A DNA stretch of 64,000 nucleotides. Origin: Winogradskyella sediminis. Lineage in GTDB: Bacteria > Bacteroidota > Bacteroidia > Flavobacteriales > Flavobacteriaceae. The notes under the pieces are model-generated. The model ran no database searches, was not told the DNA's origin, and was given only the letters and a program-made list of their open reading frames with translations. Positions 46,757 through 54,508 of this stretch are shown in pieces (the first letter of the stretch is position 1; each line of letters opens with the position of its first letter). The stretch lies in assembly GCF_003387355.1 (NCBI RefSeq), contig NZ_QUNH01000002.1, positions 661,606 through 725,605 of the forward strand. The letters are read 5' to 3'. The position numbers and the translations under genes are program-made.

Positions 46757-48139
46757 TTACTCTTCGCTTAGTCTTTTGATTTCCAGTTTTTCGGATAGTC
46801 TTTTCTCAATAATAGGTTCAATTAGTGTTTTTCGTTTTTCGATTTTTAAAAAAGGATTAACTTCTAAGTTATCGCTCATTTTATCAGCGACATTTGGATG
46901 CTTATTTGTTCCTAATAATACTATTCTTTGTGAGTCGAAATCTAACTGTTCAGTATTGGCGCAATCCTTAATTTTTCGTTGAATAGTGCCTTCTTTTAAC
47001 TGACTTAAAAAGCCGCCATTGGCTTCAATATTTTTAAAAAGATCTAAGGCTTTTTGAGCTAATTGATCGGTTATATTTTCAATATAATATGCTCCGTCTG
47101 CTGGGTTATCTACCTTATTAAAATAGCTCTCATTTTTTAATACGAGAAGTTGATTTCTAGAAATGCGCTCTCCAAATTCGTTTGCGTTATGAAATAAAGC
47201 ATCATATGTTAAGTTGCATATCACATTAGCGCCACCTAAAATAGCACTCATGCATTCAGTGGTAGTTCTTAGCATGTTAACGTTGTAATCGTAAATTGTT
47301 TTATTACGCTTACTCGGAGTAGCAATAATTCTACACGAGGTGTTTACTCCGTATTCCGAAGCTAATGTAGACCATAAGAGACGTAAGGCTCTGATTTTTG
47401 CAATTTCAAAAAAGTAATTTGAACCTGTTGCGATGTTAAAGGTTACCTCTAATGCGTCTGAACAGGTGTTACGACTTTTAAAATGGTTTAAATATTCGTT
47501 AACATGAGCCATGCTATAGGCTAATTGCTGAACTAGTGTAGCTCCTGCATTTTGATATAAATCTACATTTACACTAATCTGATGCGTTGCTTCCACAATT
47601 GCATCCAGTTTGTGATGATCATCACGGAGGTTATTGTACCAATTACCAGTCTTGGCGATGTGGCCTATAATATCCGTTTGAAAATGAATTTGAGGCTGCA
47701 CCTCTCTATATGAATCTTTAACGGTAGATAAGACTGCTTTTACGAATGGTTCTGAAATAAAATCGCACGAAATGTCTATACAAACTTGAGATACATCGAT
47801 ATTATAAAATAAATCTTCAATTACAATAGTTTCAGACTGAACATGTAATAATAAATGTTCAGCACCTCTGTTAATAGCCTCTAACATGCTTGCATTAGCT
47901 GTTTTAGCATCGCTAACTACAATAGATTGACTAATTTTCCATTGAGATGCTTTGCTATTAGAAACTTCCGGTAATACATCAAATTCGTCGGAGTGATAAA
48001 ATGGTTTTACGTTAATCCCCTCATTAGTTTTCCAAATTAGTGTATCGTTATAATCGGCACCTTTGAGGTCTACTTGTATTTTTTGTTTCCATGCTTTTGA
48101 AGACACGGACTCAAAATCTTTAAATAATGATTTACTCAT
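46757..48139 (-). CDS. mutA: Methylmalonyl-CoA mutase small subunit
   Basis: The start is taken as the ATG at 48139 (MSKSLFKDFESVSSKAWK); a nominal start ten codons earlier lies inside the divIC-like gene. The protein resembles the N-terminal barrel of the large subunit (TSCRIIATPSKRNKTIYDYNVNMLRTTTE region, VDNPADGAYYIENITDQLAQ) but is short (460 aa) and lacks the B12-binding domain, as usual for the MutA subunit. It overlaps the upstream gene by 8 bp. Confidence 0.9.
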   Translation of the reverse strand: MSKSLFKDFESVSSKAWKQKIQVDLKGADYNDTLIWKTNEGINVKPFYHSDEFDVLPEVSNSKASQWKISQSIVVSDAKTANASMLEAINRGAEHLLLHVQSETIVIEDLFYNIDVSQVCIDISCDFISEPFVKAVLSTVKDSYREVQPQIHFQTDIIGHIAKTGNWYNNLRDDHHKLDAIVEATHQISVNVDLYQNAGATLVQQLAYSMAHVNEYLNHFKSRNTCSDALEVTFNIATGSNYFFEIAKIRALRLLWSTLASEYGVNTSCRIIATPSKRNKTIYDYNVNMLRTTTECMSAILGGANVICNLTYDALFHNANEFGERISRNQLLVLKNESYFNKVDNPADGAYYIENITDQLAQKALDLFKNIEANGGFLSQLKEGTIQRKIKDCANTEQLDFDSQRIVLLGTNKHPNVADKMSDNLEVNPFLKIEKRKTLIEPIIEKRLSEKLEIKRLSEE

Positions 48140-48458
48140 CTTTTTTTGGTTTCTGAATACTATCTTCATATTCTATAATAAAGATATCTTCGTTAGGCTT
48201 TTTCATGTAGTATGTTTCGCGTGCTGTACGCTCAATACCCTCGTCTGTGCTAAGTTCTTTTATGGCTTTATTGTCTTTAGCCATTTCGTTACGGTAGTGC
48301 TCTTTTTGGTATTCTAATTCTTCAATATCGCCGTTTAGCTCATGGTGAAAGAGCCATGAGTGAGCGTCAAAAAATAACATCCAAACCACAAAAACAATAA
48401 GAACAATGACGTAAATGTTCTTAAAGGGTTTGAGATATTTTATGTTGAATTTAGACAT
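48132..48458 (-). CDS. FtsB/DivIC-like septum formation initiator protein
   Basis: This 108-aa protein has a short cytoplasmic start, one membrane span (YVIVLIVFVVWMLFFD, about 16-31) and a coiled-coil segment (DIEELEYQKEHYRNEMAKD) followed by ARETYYMKKPNEDIFIIE. That pattern is typical of FtsB/DivIC cell-division proteins. The stop of udk touches its start, and it overlaps mutA at its end. Confidence 0.87.
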   Translation of the reverse strand: MSKFNIKYLKPFKNIYVIVLIVFVVWMLFFDAHSWLFHHELNGDIEELEYQKEHYRNEMAKDNKAIKELSTDEGIERTARETYYMKKPNEDIFIIEYEDSIQKPKKDE

Positions 48459-49063
48459 TATAAGCGTTCGTTGATTATGGTTTTAACGATATCGACAGCA
48501 ACGGTATTGTACTTATTGTTTGGTATAATGATATCAGCATACTCTTTCATTGGTTCTATAAATTGCTGATGCATAGGTTTTAATGTGTTTTGGTAGCGTT
48601 GCAATACTTCATTGATGTCTCGTCCTCGTTCTGTAATGTCGCGCTTTAATCGTCTTACTAAACGCTCGTCTGAGTCCGCATGTACAAATATTTTAATATC
48701 AAAAAGCTCTCTAATTTCTGGATGAGAAAGAATTAAAATACCTTCTACAATCATAACCTTTCTTGGTTTTGTGACAATGATATCTCCTGTTCGATTATGT
48801 TTTACAAAAGAATATACAGGTTGGTCAATAGCTTTTCCTTTTTTTAAATCGATAAGGTGCTCTTCTAATAATTCAAAATCAATAGATCTTGGATGGTCAA
48901 AATTAATTTTAACACGCTCTTCAAAACTTAGATGTGAGGTGTCTTTGTAATAAGAATCCTGAGAAATCACACCAACTTGTCCTTCAGGTAGTTCTTTTAA
49001 AATTGTATTTACAACAGTCGTTTTTCCGCAGCCTGTACCACCTGCGATCCCAATAATTAGCAT
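48458..49063 (-). CDS. udk: Uridine kinase
   Basis: This 201-aa P-loop kinase has GIAGGTGCGKTTVV (Walker A), QDSYYKDTSHLSFEE, NFDHPRSIDFELL and a lid with RRLKRDITERGRD. It phosphorylates uridine and cytidine in pyrimidine salvage. It begins a minus-strand series udk, divIC-like, mutA and mutB, all closely spaced or overlapping, which suggests co-transcription of unrelated functions. Confidence 0.94.
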   Translation of the reverse strand: MLIIGIAGGTGCGKTTVVNTILKELPEGQVGVISQDSYYKDTSHLSFEERVKINFDHPRSIDFELLEEHLIDLKKGKAIDQPVYSFVKHNRTGDIIVTKPRKVMIVEGILILSHPEIRELFDIKIFVHADSDERLVRRLKRDITERGRDINEVLQRYQNTLKPMHQQFIEPMKEYADIIIPNNKYNTVAVDIVKTIINERL

Positions 49064-49089
49064 ATAAATTTTGATTTGTTAGATGGTTG

Positions 49090-49097
49090 CAAATTTA
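49090..49097 (-). promoter_or_regulatory. Bacteroidota -7 box (TAAATTTG) for the udk transcript
   Basis: Read on the minus strand, TAAATTTG fits TAnnTTTG and lies 27 bp upstream of the udk ATG. The -33 region has only a partial match. Confidence 0.45.
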
Positions 49098-49120
49098 ATT
49101 ATTTAAGTAGAATTGCGAAT

Positions 49121-49549
49121 TTATAATTCGGAAACTTTCTCGGGAGTTACAAAGTGGTCAATTGTATTTCCCCAACTATTATTAATATAATTTACAACAT
49201 CGGCAACTTCTTCATTTGAAAGTCCTAAAGGAGACATTGTGCTATTATAGGTAATGCCATTTACAGTGATTTCTCCAGACATACCATATTTCACAGCTTT
49301 AATACTTTGCTTTTGATTTTCTCTTAGATAGTCGGAATCTGCTAACGGTGGAAATGCTTTTGGTACACCTTTACCGTTGGGTAAATGGCAGGTTATACAC
49401 ATGTCGTTATAGACCGTTTTGCCACGTTGTATACTCGCTTTAAGCTCAGATGAATCCTGCTTTTGAGCAACATGATTGTCTTTTTTTGCATTAGAGTTGC
49501 ACGAAGCCAAGAGTAATAAGAACCATCCTAAAAAAATAACGTTTTTCAT
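49121..49549 (-). CDS. Lipoprotein cytochrome c
   Basis: This 142-aa protein has a lipobox (LLLASCNS). A single c-type heme site CITCH lies in YNDMCITCHLPNGKGVPKAFPPL, and a C-terminal MSPLGLSNEEVADVVNYI supplies a Met axial ligand. The start overlaps the stop of the sugar dehydrogenase gene by 4 bp, which suggests that it accepts electrons from that enzyme in the periplasm (inference). Confidence 0.9.
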   Translation of the reverse strand: MKNVIFLGWFLLLLASCNSNAKKDNHVAQKQDSSELKASIQRGKTVYNDMCITCHLPNGKGVPKAFPPLADSDYLRENQKQSIKAVKYGMSGEITVNGITYNSTMSPLGLSNEEVADVVNYINNSWGNTIDHFVTPEKVSEL

Positions 49550-50646
49550 TTTCTAATTAATTTTACAATACCTAAATTTTCTATGCCTACATAAATAAAT
49601 CCATCAGGTCCTTGTTCTACAGATCTTACACGTCCTAAGCCATCTAGTAAACGTTCTTCTTTAACGACTTTGTTGTTTTGCAAGGTGCACATATCTAAAT
49701 ATTGAAATTTTAAAGAGCCTATTAATAAGTTACCATCCCAATCACCATATTTGTCGCTATTAATAAAAGCCATACCACTTGGTGCAATTGAAGGATCCCA
49801 ATAGTGTAGAGGCTGTTCCATACCTTCTTTTTTAGTAATATCGGTAAATTTTGTTCCTATGTAATTAATACCATAACTTATTACCGGCCAACCGTAGTTT
49901 TTACCCGCTTCGATAATGTTTATTTCATCTCCACCTTTTGGACCATGTTCGTGCGTCCAGATCTCTCTTGTTTCAGGATGAAGTGTCATCCCTTGAGGAT
50001 TTCTATGACCGTAAGAGTAAATAGCAGTTTTGGCTTCGGAATTATTAATAAAAGGATTATCACTTGGAATAGAACCATCGTCATTTAGACGGTAAATTTT
50101 TCCACCATCTCTTGTAATGTCCTGTGGGTTTTCATCTCTGTTACCGCGTTCTCCAATTGAAAAATACAAGTAGCCAGCATCATCAAAAATTAAGCGTGAT
50201 CCAAAGTGTTGTCCTTTGGTTGTATTTGGTATGGCTTTATACAGAACTTGTAAATTTGTTAAACTATTGTTTTCAAGTTGAGCTCTTGCTATGGTTGTAT
50301 TTCCGCCAGAACCTTCACCTTCTGAAGAGGAGTAAGACAAATAGATCCAACCGTTTTTGTCGTAATCAGGATGTATAATAATATCTAATAATCCACCTTG
50401 ACCACGTGGATAGATGTCTGGCAAGCCCCTTATACTCGTTTTTTTACCGTTTTTAAAATGAATAAGTTCCCCAGATTTTTCGGTAATAAGCATAGACTCA
50501 TCAGGAAGAAATGTAAAACCCCAAGGAATATTAATATCAGAAACTATAACCTCATGCGTATTCTCAATGTTCTTAGGATTTTTATCTTGAGCACAGGCAA
50601 GTGTACTCGTAAGAATTAATCCAATTATGATGTTTTTCATAGTCAT
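49546..50646 (-). CDS. PQQ-dependent sugar dehydrogenase family lipoprotein
   Basis: This 366-aa protein has a lipobox (LTSTLACAQD). It carries the aldose sugar dehydrogenase (glucose/sorbosone dehydrogenase, YliI-like) pattern: SDINIPWGFTFLPD, GGLLDIIIHPDY, YGHRNPQGM, HEHGPKGGDEINI and the last-blade VEQGPDGFIYVGIEN. Members oxidise sugars with PQQ. PQQ synthesis genes are absent here, so the cofactor must come from elsewhere. Two ATGs (50646, 50640) are in frame; the second puts the signal peptide first. Confidence 0.9.
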   Translation of the reverse strand: MTMKNIIIGLILTSTLACAQDKNPKNIENTHEVIVSDINIPWGFTFLPDESMLITEKSGELIHFKNGKKTSIRGLPDIYPRGQGGLLDIIIHPDYDKNGWIYLSYSSSEGEGSGGNTTIARAQLENNSLTNLQVLYKAIPNTTKGQHFGSRLIFDDAGYLYFSIGERGNRDENPQDITRDGGKIYRLNDDGSIPSDNPFINNSEAKTAIYSYGHRNPQGMTLHPETREIWTHEHGPKGGDEINIIEAGKNYGWPVISYGINYIGTKFTDITKKEGMEQPLHYWDPSIAPSGMAFINSDKYGDWDGNLLIGSLKFQYLDMCTLQNNKVVKEERLLDGLGRVRSVEQGPDGFIYVGIENLGIVKLIRK

Positions 50647-50693
50647 GATATTAATGGATAAAAAGATTAAAACACTAAAGTTAATAAATGTTA

Positions 50694-50722
50694 TTGGATA
50701 TTAAAGAAAATATCTATATTTG
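50694..50722 (+). promoter_or_regulatory. Promoter of the tRNA-Pro gene
   Basis: TTG (50694-50696), an 18-nt spacer and TATATTTG (50715-50722) match the Bacteroidota consensus. The predicted start of transcription lies about 45 nt before the tRNA. Confidence 0.7.
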
Positions 50723-50773
50723 CATTCCGAAAATGAAAAGCCAATCATTTGGTTTTAATTTTAAACAAATTTT

Positions 50774-50848
50774 CGGGGTGTAGCGTAGCCCGGTTATCGC
50801 GCCACGTTTGGGACGTGGAGGCCGCAGGTTCGAATCCTGCCACCCCGA
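50774..50848 (+). tRNA. tRNA-Pro (anticodon TGG)
   Basis: The acceptor stem CGGGGTG (50774-50780) pairs with CACCCCG (50841-50847), with discriminator A. The anticodon arm is CCACG-TTTGGGA-CGTGG, giving anticodon TGG, and the T arm has GTTCGAATC. The CCA end is not encoded. No other tRNA is nearby. Confidence 0.95.
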
Positions 50849-51228
50849 CTTTTTAACTAAAACTCTATAAGTCTTTTGATTTATAGAGTTTTTTGTTTTT
50901 TATATCTAGAAAGGTTCTGTATACATTATTGAGATAGTAGGACTTTGTATTAGGTTATGACGACTAAAGGCATCAATTTTTTAAATAAAAAGTGCCGACT
51001 TTATGTTGTTGGCGCATTCTAAAGGTTGTAAATTATAGTATAATCACAACAGCGCAATGCATGGCCTCATCTTTATCGTCTTTAGGTGTGAAGGCATAAA
51101 GTCCAACCATTTTTAAGGAAAAAAAAGAATTAAAAGAAATATGTGAGGCTGTTTTTAATGTAAAACGAGTGACGTCTGCTATTTTTAAATCTGTTTTGAA
51201 GTCTATTAAAAATACTATAAAATGGGTT
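50849..51228. other. Gap after tRNA-Pro: terminator, then possible decayed coding remnants
   Basis: After the terminator at 50861-50895 no intact gene is seen. On the plus strand a frame from about 51076 to 51246 stays open for roughly 50 codons with protein-like composition but no start codon and a preceding stop. On the minus strand a 25-codon frame (MVGLYAFTPKDDKDEAMHC) lies near 51040-51115. These could be remains of a gene lost next to the tRNA; no identity is assigned. Confidence 0.4.
50861..50895 (+). terminator. Terminator of the tRNA-Pro gene
   Basis: AACTCTATAA (50861-50870) pairs perfectly with TTATAGAGTT (50881-50890) across 10 nt and is followed by Ts. Confidence 0.85.
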
Positions 51229-51633
51229 TTAAGATTGTTGTTGTAGCCTTAAGCGTAATAATTTCCAATTCATATAATGTGCTAAAGCCAGTAATACAGC
51301 GCCGATAACAGTATTGATAATTTCCCATAAATGGGTAAAGTGAAGTCGTCCAATAGCTATAAATACAAAGCCTAATCCTGCAATTATTAGAGGTTTAGTC
51401 TTATGATGCTTATTTTTGTAACTTGGCCAAAGTGAGGTTAGCAAAAACACAATACCTAAGCCTATAAATATCCATTCAATGATTGGGTTATTAAAAAAAT
51501 ACAGACTACTCATTGAGGTAAATGAAAGCAGTATTGGAAAAACAGCGCAATGTATTGCACAGATTAACGAGCTTGATAGTGCAATGAGATCTAAGGTGTT
51601 ATTTTTTGATGTATTATTCACTTTGTGAGTCAT
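51229..51633 (-). CDS. MerC domain-containing membrane protein
   Basis: This 134-aa protein has four hydrophobic segments and a MerC-like Cys pair in the first span (SLICAIHCAVFPILL, Cys24 and Cys28). MerC transports mercuric ions in mercury operons, but stand-alone MerC-like proteins beside Fur-type regulators probably handle other thiophilic metals such as zinc or copper. It shares a divergent promoter region with the Fur-family gene and probably belongs to its regulon. Confidence 0.85.
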   Translation of the reverse strand: MTHKVNNTSKNNTLDLIALSSSLICAIHCAVFPILLSFTSMSSLYFFNNPIIEWIFIGLGIVFLLTSLWPSYKNKHHKTKPLIIAGLGFVFIAIGRLHFTHLWEIINTVIGAVLLALAHYMNWKLLRLRLQQQS

Positions 51634-51670
51634 ATTATTTATAAAGGCGACATCGTCGCATTACTTAGTT

Positions 51671-51700
51671 TTGCAAATATATTATTAATTTATAATATTG
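51671..51700 (+). promoter_or_regulatory. Promoter and likely operator of the Fur-family gene
   Basis: TTG (51671-51673), a 19-nt spacer and TAATATTG (51693-51700), one mismatch from consensus. The region is a dyad bounded by TTGCAA at 51671-51676 and 51698-51703, with a third TTGCAA at 51722-51727. A metal-responsive repressor bound to the dyad would close both divergent promoters. The operator role is inferred. Confidence 0.6.
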
Positions 51701-51703
51701 CAA
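51674..51703 (-). promoter_or_regulatory. Promoter of the MerC-like gene
   Basis: On the minus strand TTG (51703-51701), a 19-nt spacer and TATATTTG (51681-51674) match the Bacteroidota consensus perfectly. It occupies almost exactly the same bases as the promoter of the divergent Fur-family gene. Confidence 0.75.
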
Positions 51704-51743
51704 TGTTGTTGGAATAGGTAATTGCAAATAATTCGCATTAAAA

Positions 51744-52118
51744 ATGAAAAGAAGAAATACACCTACTAAAGAGGCTGTTTTAAATATTTTAACCGAATCC
51801 GGTAAAGCTATGAGCCAAGATGCGATAGAACGAAAAATAGCAATTGATATTAATAGGGCTACGATTTATCGGGTTTTAAATCGTTTTTGTGATGATGGCG
51901 TACTTCATAAGGTTGTTGCAGAAGATGGAAAACAGTATTTTGCATTATGTAATGGTTGTGATGAAACCCATCAAAAGCATCAACATTTTCATTTTAAATG
52001 TAAGGTGTGTGAAACGATAGAATGTTTACCAAGTGAAGTCAATTTCTCTATTCCTGAAGGTTATTTGGTCGAAAATGTAAATTGTGTTTTAACCGGAGTT
52101 TGTGACACCTGTTCTTAA
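51744..52118 (+). CDS. Fur family metal-dependent transcriptional regulator
   Basis: This 124-aa protein has a winged-helix N-terminus (TPTKEAVLNILTESG, INRATIYRVLNRFCDDGVL), a His-rich regulatory segment (H76-x2-H79-x-H81-x-H83) and two CxxC pairs (Cys86/Cys89 and Cys120/Cys123) that would hold the structural zinc. It is short for Fur and could be Zur-like or respond to another metal; the sequence does not decide. The gene overlaps the convergent MbnH-like gene by 4 bp and is divergent from the MerC-like gene. Confidence 0.88.
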   Translation: MKRRNTPTKEAVLNILTESGKAMSQDAIERKIAIDINRATIYRVLNRFCDDGVLHKVVAEDGKQYFALCNGCDETHQKHQHFHFKCKVCETIECLPSEVNFSIPEGYLVENVNCVLTGVCDTCS

Positions 52119-53140
52119 TTATCTAAACCTGTAAAATCGGTATCGCTTAAGGTTTTCATAAAAGCAATTAAATCTGTTTTTTCTTGAGCTGTAAGTGGAA
52201 TTCTGTTGTTATTATCTTTTAAAATAGGGTCTAGGTTATCTGCCTCTAATACTCCGTTATCTAAATAATCGAGTAGGTCTTCTAAAGTTTCAAATTGTCC
52301 GAAGCTACCATAAGGAGCAGTATATTCTATATTTCTTAAGCTAGGTACTCTAAAACGCATGTAATCTTCCACAAGTCCTGTGATTCTGGCACGTCCTCCT
52401 TCTTCAGCATCCGGATTTATAGGAAACCCAATATTTCTAAAACTTTGATCTGTAAATAATGCTGTGCTGTGGCAGCCTATACATTTGTTTTGAAAAACAG
52501 TATATCCTTGTGCTTCACTTTCTGTAAATGTTTCTCCTTCGTTTCGTTTAACTCTATCGTATTTACTGTTTGAAGTTATAAGCGTGTATTCATATTGCGC
52601 AATACTATTATAAATACCATCTGCCGTAATACCTTCTCCTTTAAAAGCTTTATTAAAGAGCTCTATATAAGAAGGGTCGCTTTCAAGTTTACCAATAACC
52701 TCTAAAATAGAGGAGTCCATTTCTTCGTGTGTAATGATAGGAACCAATGGTTGGTTTTCTAATTGAAGTTTATTACCATCCCAATTATAAAATTGCATAA
52801 AAGCCATATTTTGTACAGGTGGAGCATTTCTAAGTCCTATTCGTCCCTCAATACCAATAGCTTTTGGATTATGATCTGCAAATGCATTTTCTGGAATATG
52901 ACAACTAGAGCATGAAATGGTATTATCTGTACTCAATTGCGTATCGAAAAATAATTTTTTACCGAGCTCAACTCCGTATTGGGTAGGCATATTGTTATAA
53001 ATTGAATTATTTAATTCAGGAAAGTCTAATGGAATTTCTAATTCTATTTCAGGGTTATCATAAACTATTAAATTAGACTGATCACTAGCACATCCTGTCA
53101 GTAAAAGCATCAATGCGATATGGCTTAATATATTTTTCAT
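52115..53140 (-). CDS. MbnH-like diheme cytochrome c peroxidase family lipoprotein
   Basis: The start is taken at ATG 53140; a GTG directly precedes it. The protein (341 aa) has a lipobox (LLLTGCAS) and two c-heme sites, CSSCH and CIGCH (residues 77-81 and 220-224), with LRNAPPVQNMAFMQFYNWDG and the late FRVPSLRNIEYTAPYG typical of the diheme peroxidase/MauG superfamily. Next to an MbnP-family gene this points to the MbnH branch, which oxidises a Trp of MbnP to kynurenine. A general peroxidase is the alternative. It is separated from the MbnP gene by a strong hairpin. Confidence 0.85.
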   Translation of the reverse strand: MKNILSHIALMLLLTGCASDQSNLIVYDNPEIELEIPLDFPELNNSIYNNMPTQYGVELGKKLFFDTQLSTDNTISCSSCHIPENAFADHNPKAIGIEGRIGLRNAPPVQNMAFMQFYNWDGNKLQLENQPLVPIITHEEMDSSILEVIGKLESDPSYIELFNKAFKGEGITADGIYNSIAQYEYTLITSNSKYDRVKRNEGETFTESEAQGYTVFQNKCIGCHSTALFTDQSFRNIGFPINPDAEEGGRARITGLVEDYMRFRVPSLRNIEYTAPYGSFGQFETLEDLLDYLDNGVLEADNLDPILKDNNNRIPLTAQEKTDLIAFMKTLSDTDFTGLDN

Positions 53141-53162
53141 CACTACAATTTTAAATAGGATT

Positions 53163-53203
53163 AAAGAGTCGGCTTACGTCTTTCTTCTTAAAGCCGACTC
53201 TTT
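53163..53203 (-). terminator. Strong hairpin between the MbnP and MbnH genes
   Basis: AAAGAGTCGGCTT (53163-53175) pairs with AAGCCGACTCTTT (53191-53203), a perfect 13-bp stem with a 15-nt loop. The following T-run is short, so it may be a partial terminator or an mRNA-stabilising hairpin that lowers or separates MbnH expression. Confidence 0.7.
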
Positions 53204-53213
53204 ACATTAAAGT

Positions 53214-54080
53214 TTAATTTTCCACAGAAGTCACAGAAAACATACCGCTAAGGTCTGTTGTACCATTACCACCAATATTATCTACAAACTTTTCCATTTC
53301 GGTAGCTGTATGAGCACTTGGTGTGGCATTGTTACTAATATCCTCAGTAGACACTAAAGTTATTGTATGACTGTATCCACTAAGTAAATAATCAAAATCT
53401 GCTTTGATTGATATAATAGGAGCATTACTGCCAACTGTAGCGGTTGTAGGTAGTTCTAAGGTAATGTCTCTATAAGCATCAACACCTTGGGTATAATTAC
53501 CTTCTTCACCTTCTAATGTACTTCCTGAATGGAAGGATAGTTCCTTATTATCGGTATCGTAGAAACCTTCAATTTTTGTAAAACGGTATCCCGTTCCCCA
53601 TTCCCAATGCATTTGTGTGTCGTTGGCACCTGCATTGTTATAAAATGTTGGGAAGCTTACTTCGTCTAGGTTATTTAAATCCGATCTTACGCCTAAACCA
53701 AATTTTATTTCGGTATAATCTCCAACAGGAATCTCATTTAAGACATAATTCAAGGTTTCTGGTTTAGACTGATCTACAACTGTGGCACCATTGTCTAAAT
53801 CATTAATATTATACGGAATCTCATCACCATTAGCTTTGATAAGTCGAATATTACTTATCACATATTTTAATTCTGAAAAGTGATGAACTTGTCCGGCATC
53901 AGAGGTGTTTATTGTAGCTGTGCTAGAGCTTGCGTCACCGAGCACTAAAGGTGTTTCATTAAATGTATTGCTAAATTCTAGAGTAACGTTATTGGCTACA
54001 CGATTTTCGTCATCGCTGCTACAAGAAAGAAAAGCAAAGATTACTGTGGTTAATAAAATATATTTTTTAAGATGTTTCAT
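53214..54080 (-). CDS. MbnP-family copper-binding lipoprotein
   Basis: This 288-aa protein has a lipobox (FAFLSCSS, Cys20). The MbnP-family centre is present: FSELKYVISNIRLI, then MHWEWGTGYRFTKIEG (Met157, His158, Trp159, Trp161) and a late SGYSHTITL. In characterised MbnP and the related MopE/CorA proteins a Trp in this kind of region is converted to kynurenine, which takes part in copper binding; here Trp159 or Trp161 is the candidate. It overlaps the upstream CNGKCH protein gene by 14 bp. Confidence 0.85.
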   Translation of the reverse strand: MKHLKKYILLTTVIFAFLSCSSDDENRVANNVTLEFSNTFNETPLVLGDASSSTATINTSDAGQVHHFSELKYVISNIRLIKANGDEIPYNINDLDNGATVVDQSKPETLNYVLNEIPVGDYTEIKFGLGVRSDLNNLDEVSFPTFYNNAGANDTQMHWEWGTGYRFTKIEGFYDTDNKELSFHSGSTLEGEEGNYTQGVDAYRDITLELPTTATVGSNAPIISIKADFDYLLSGYSHTITLVSTEDISNNATPSAHTATEMEKFVDNIGGNGTTDLSGMFSVTSVEN

Positions 54081-54504
54081 TTTTATAATTGTTTATTAAT
54101 AATTGAATCGTTTTGTATTCTACTGATGTTAGAGTCTCATTTAATAGCGGAGGTGGTTTAAGAACTTCTAAATAGGGTTCTGAATGCTGAAACTCTATAT
54201 AAATTAATTTTACTTTTATTTGAGTGATATTAAAATTAGAAATCTTAAATTCTGAATCTTGATAGTACACCAAATCAAAATTTTTGGTATTCATTATTTT
54301 TTCAGAATCCGTGTGCTCGGTCTCTTGTAGCTCTTTAGTTAAATGACATTTTCCATTACATTGAAGCTCTGGCTTGGCTTTATTGATACAAAATTGTTCT
54401 GTAATGGCTTTTTGGTTGAGTTTAAAGTTCATAATAACGATTGCTTGTTGCGATACCACAAATAGAAAGATAGACGTTAATATGAGACTAAAAACTTTAT
54501 ACAT
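54067..54504 (-). CDS. Small CNGKCH-motif protein, 145 aa
   Basis: An N-terminal hydrophobic segment (about 5-24) acts as signal or anchor. A Cys motif follows: Cys39-x9-Cys49-x3-Cys53-His54, in FCINKAKPELQCNGKCHL, then TKELQ. A second conserved patch is VYYQDSEF, and the C-terminal region has LKPPPLLNE. A paralogue with identical Cys spacing is encoded at 57728. I know no function. The three Cys and the His suggest metal binding, probably copper given the neighbours. It sits 4 bp after the receptor gene. Confidence 0.8.
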   Translation of the reverse strand: MYKVFSLILTSIFLFVVSQQAIVIMNFKLNQKAITEQFCINKAKPELQCNGKCHLTKELQETEHTDSEKIMNTKNFDLVYYQDSEFKISNFNITQIKVKLIYIEFQHSEPYLEVLKPPPLLNETLTSVEYKTIQLLINNYKNETS

Positions 54505-54508
54505 TTAT

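Noticed and set aside
50402-50409. CCACGTGG as a possible parS core
   Set aside because: Only the central palindrome is present; the flanks do not match, and it lies inside the sugar dehydrogenase gene far from parAB.
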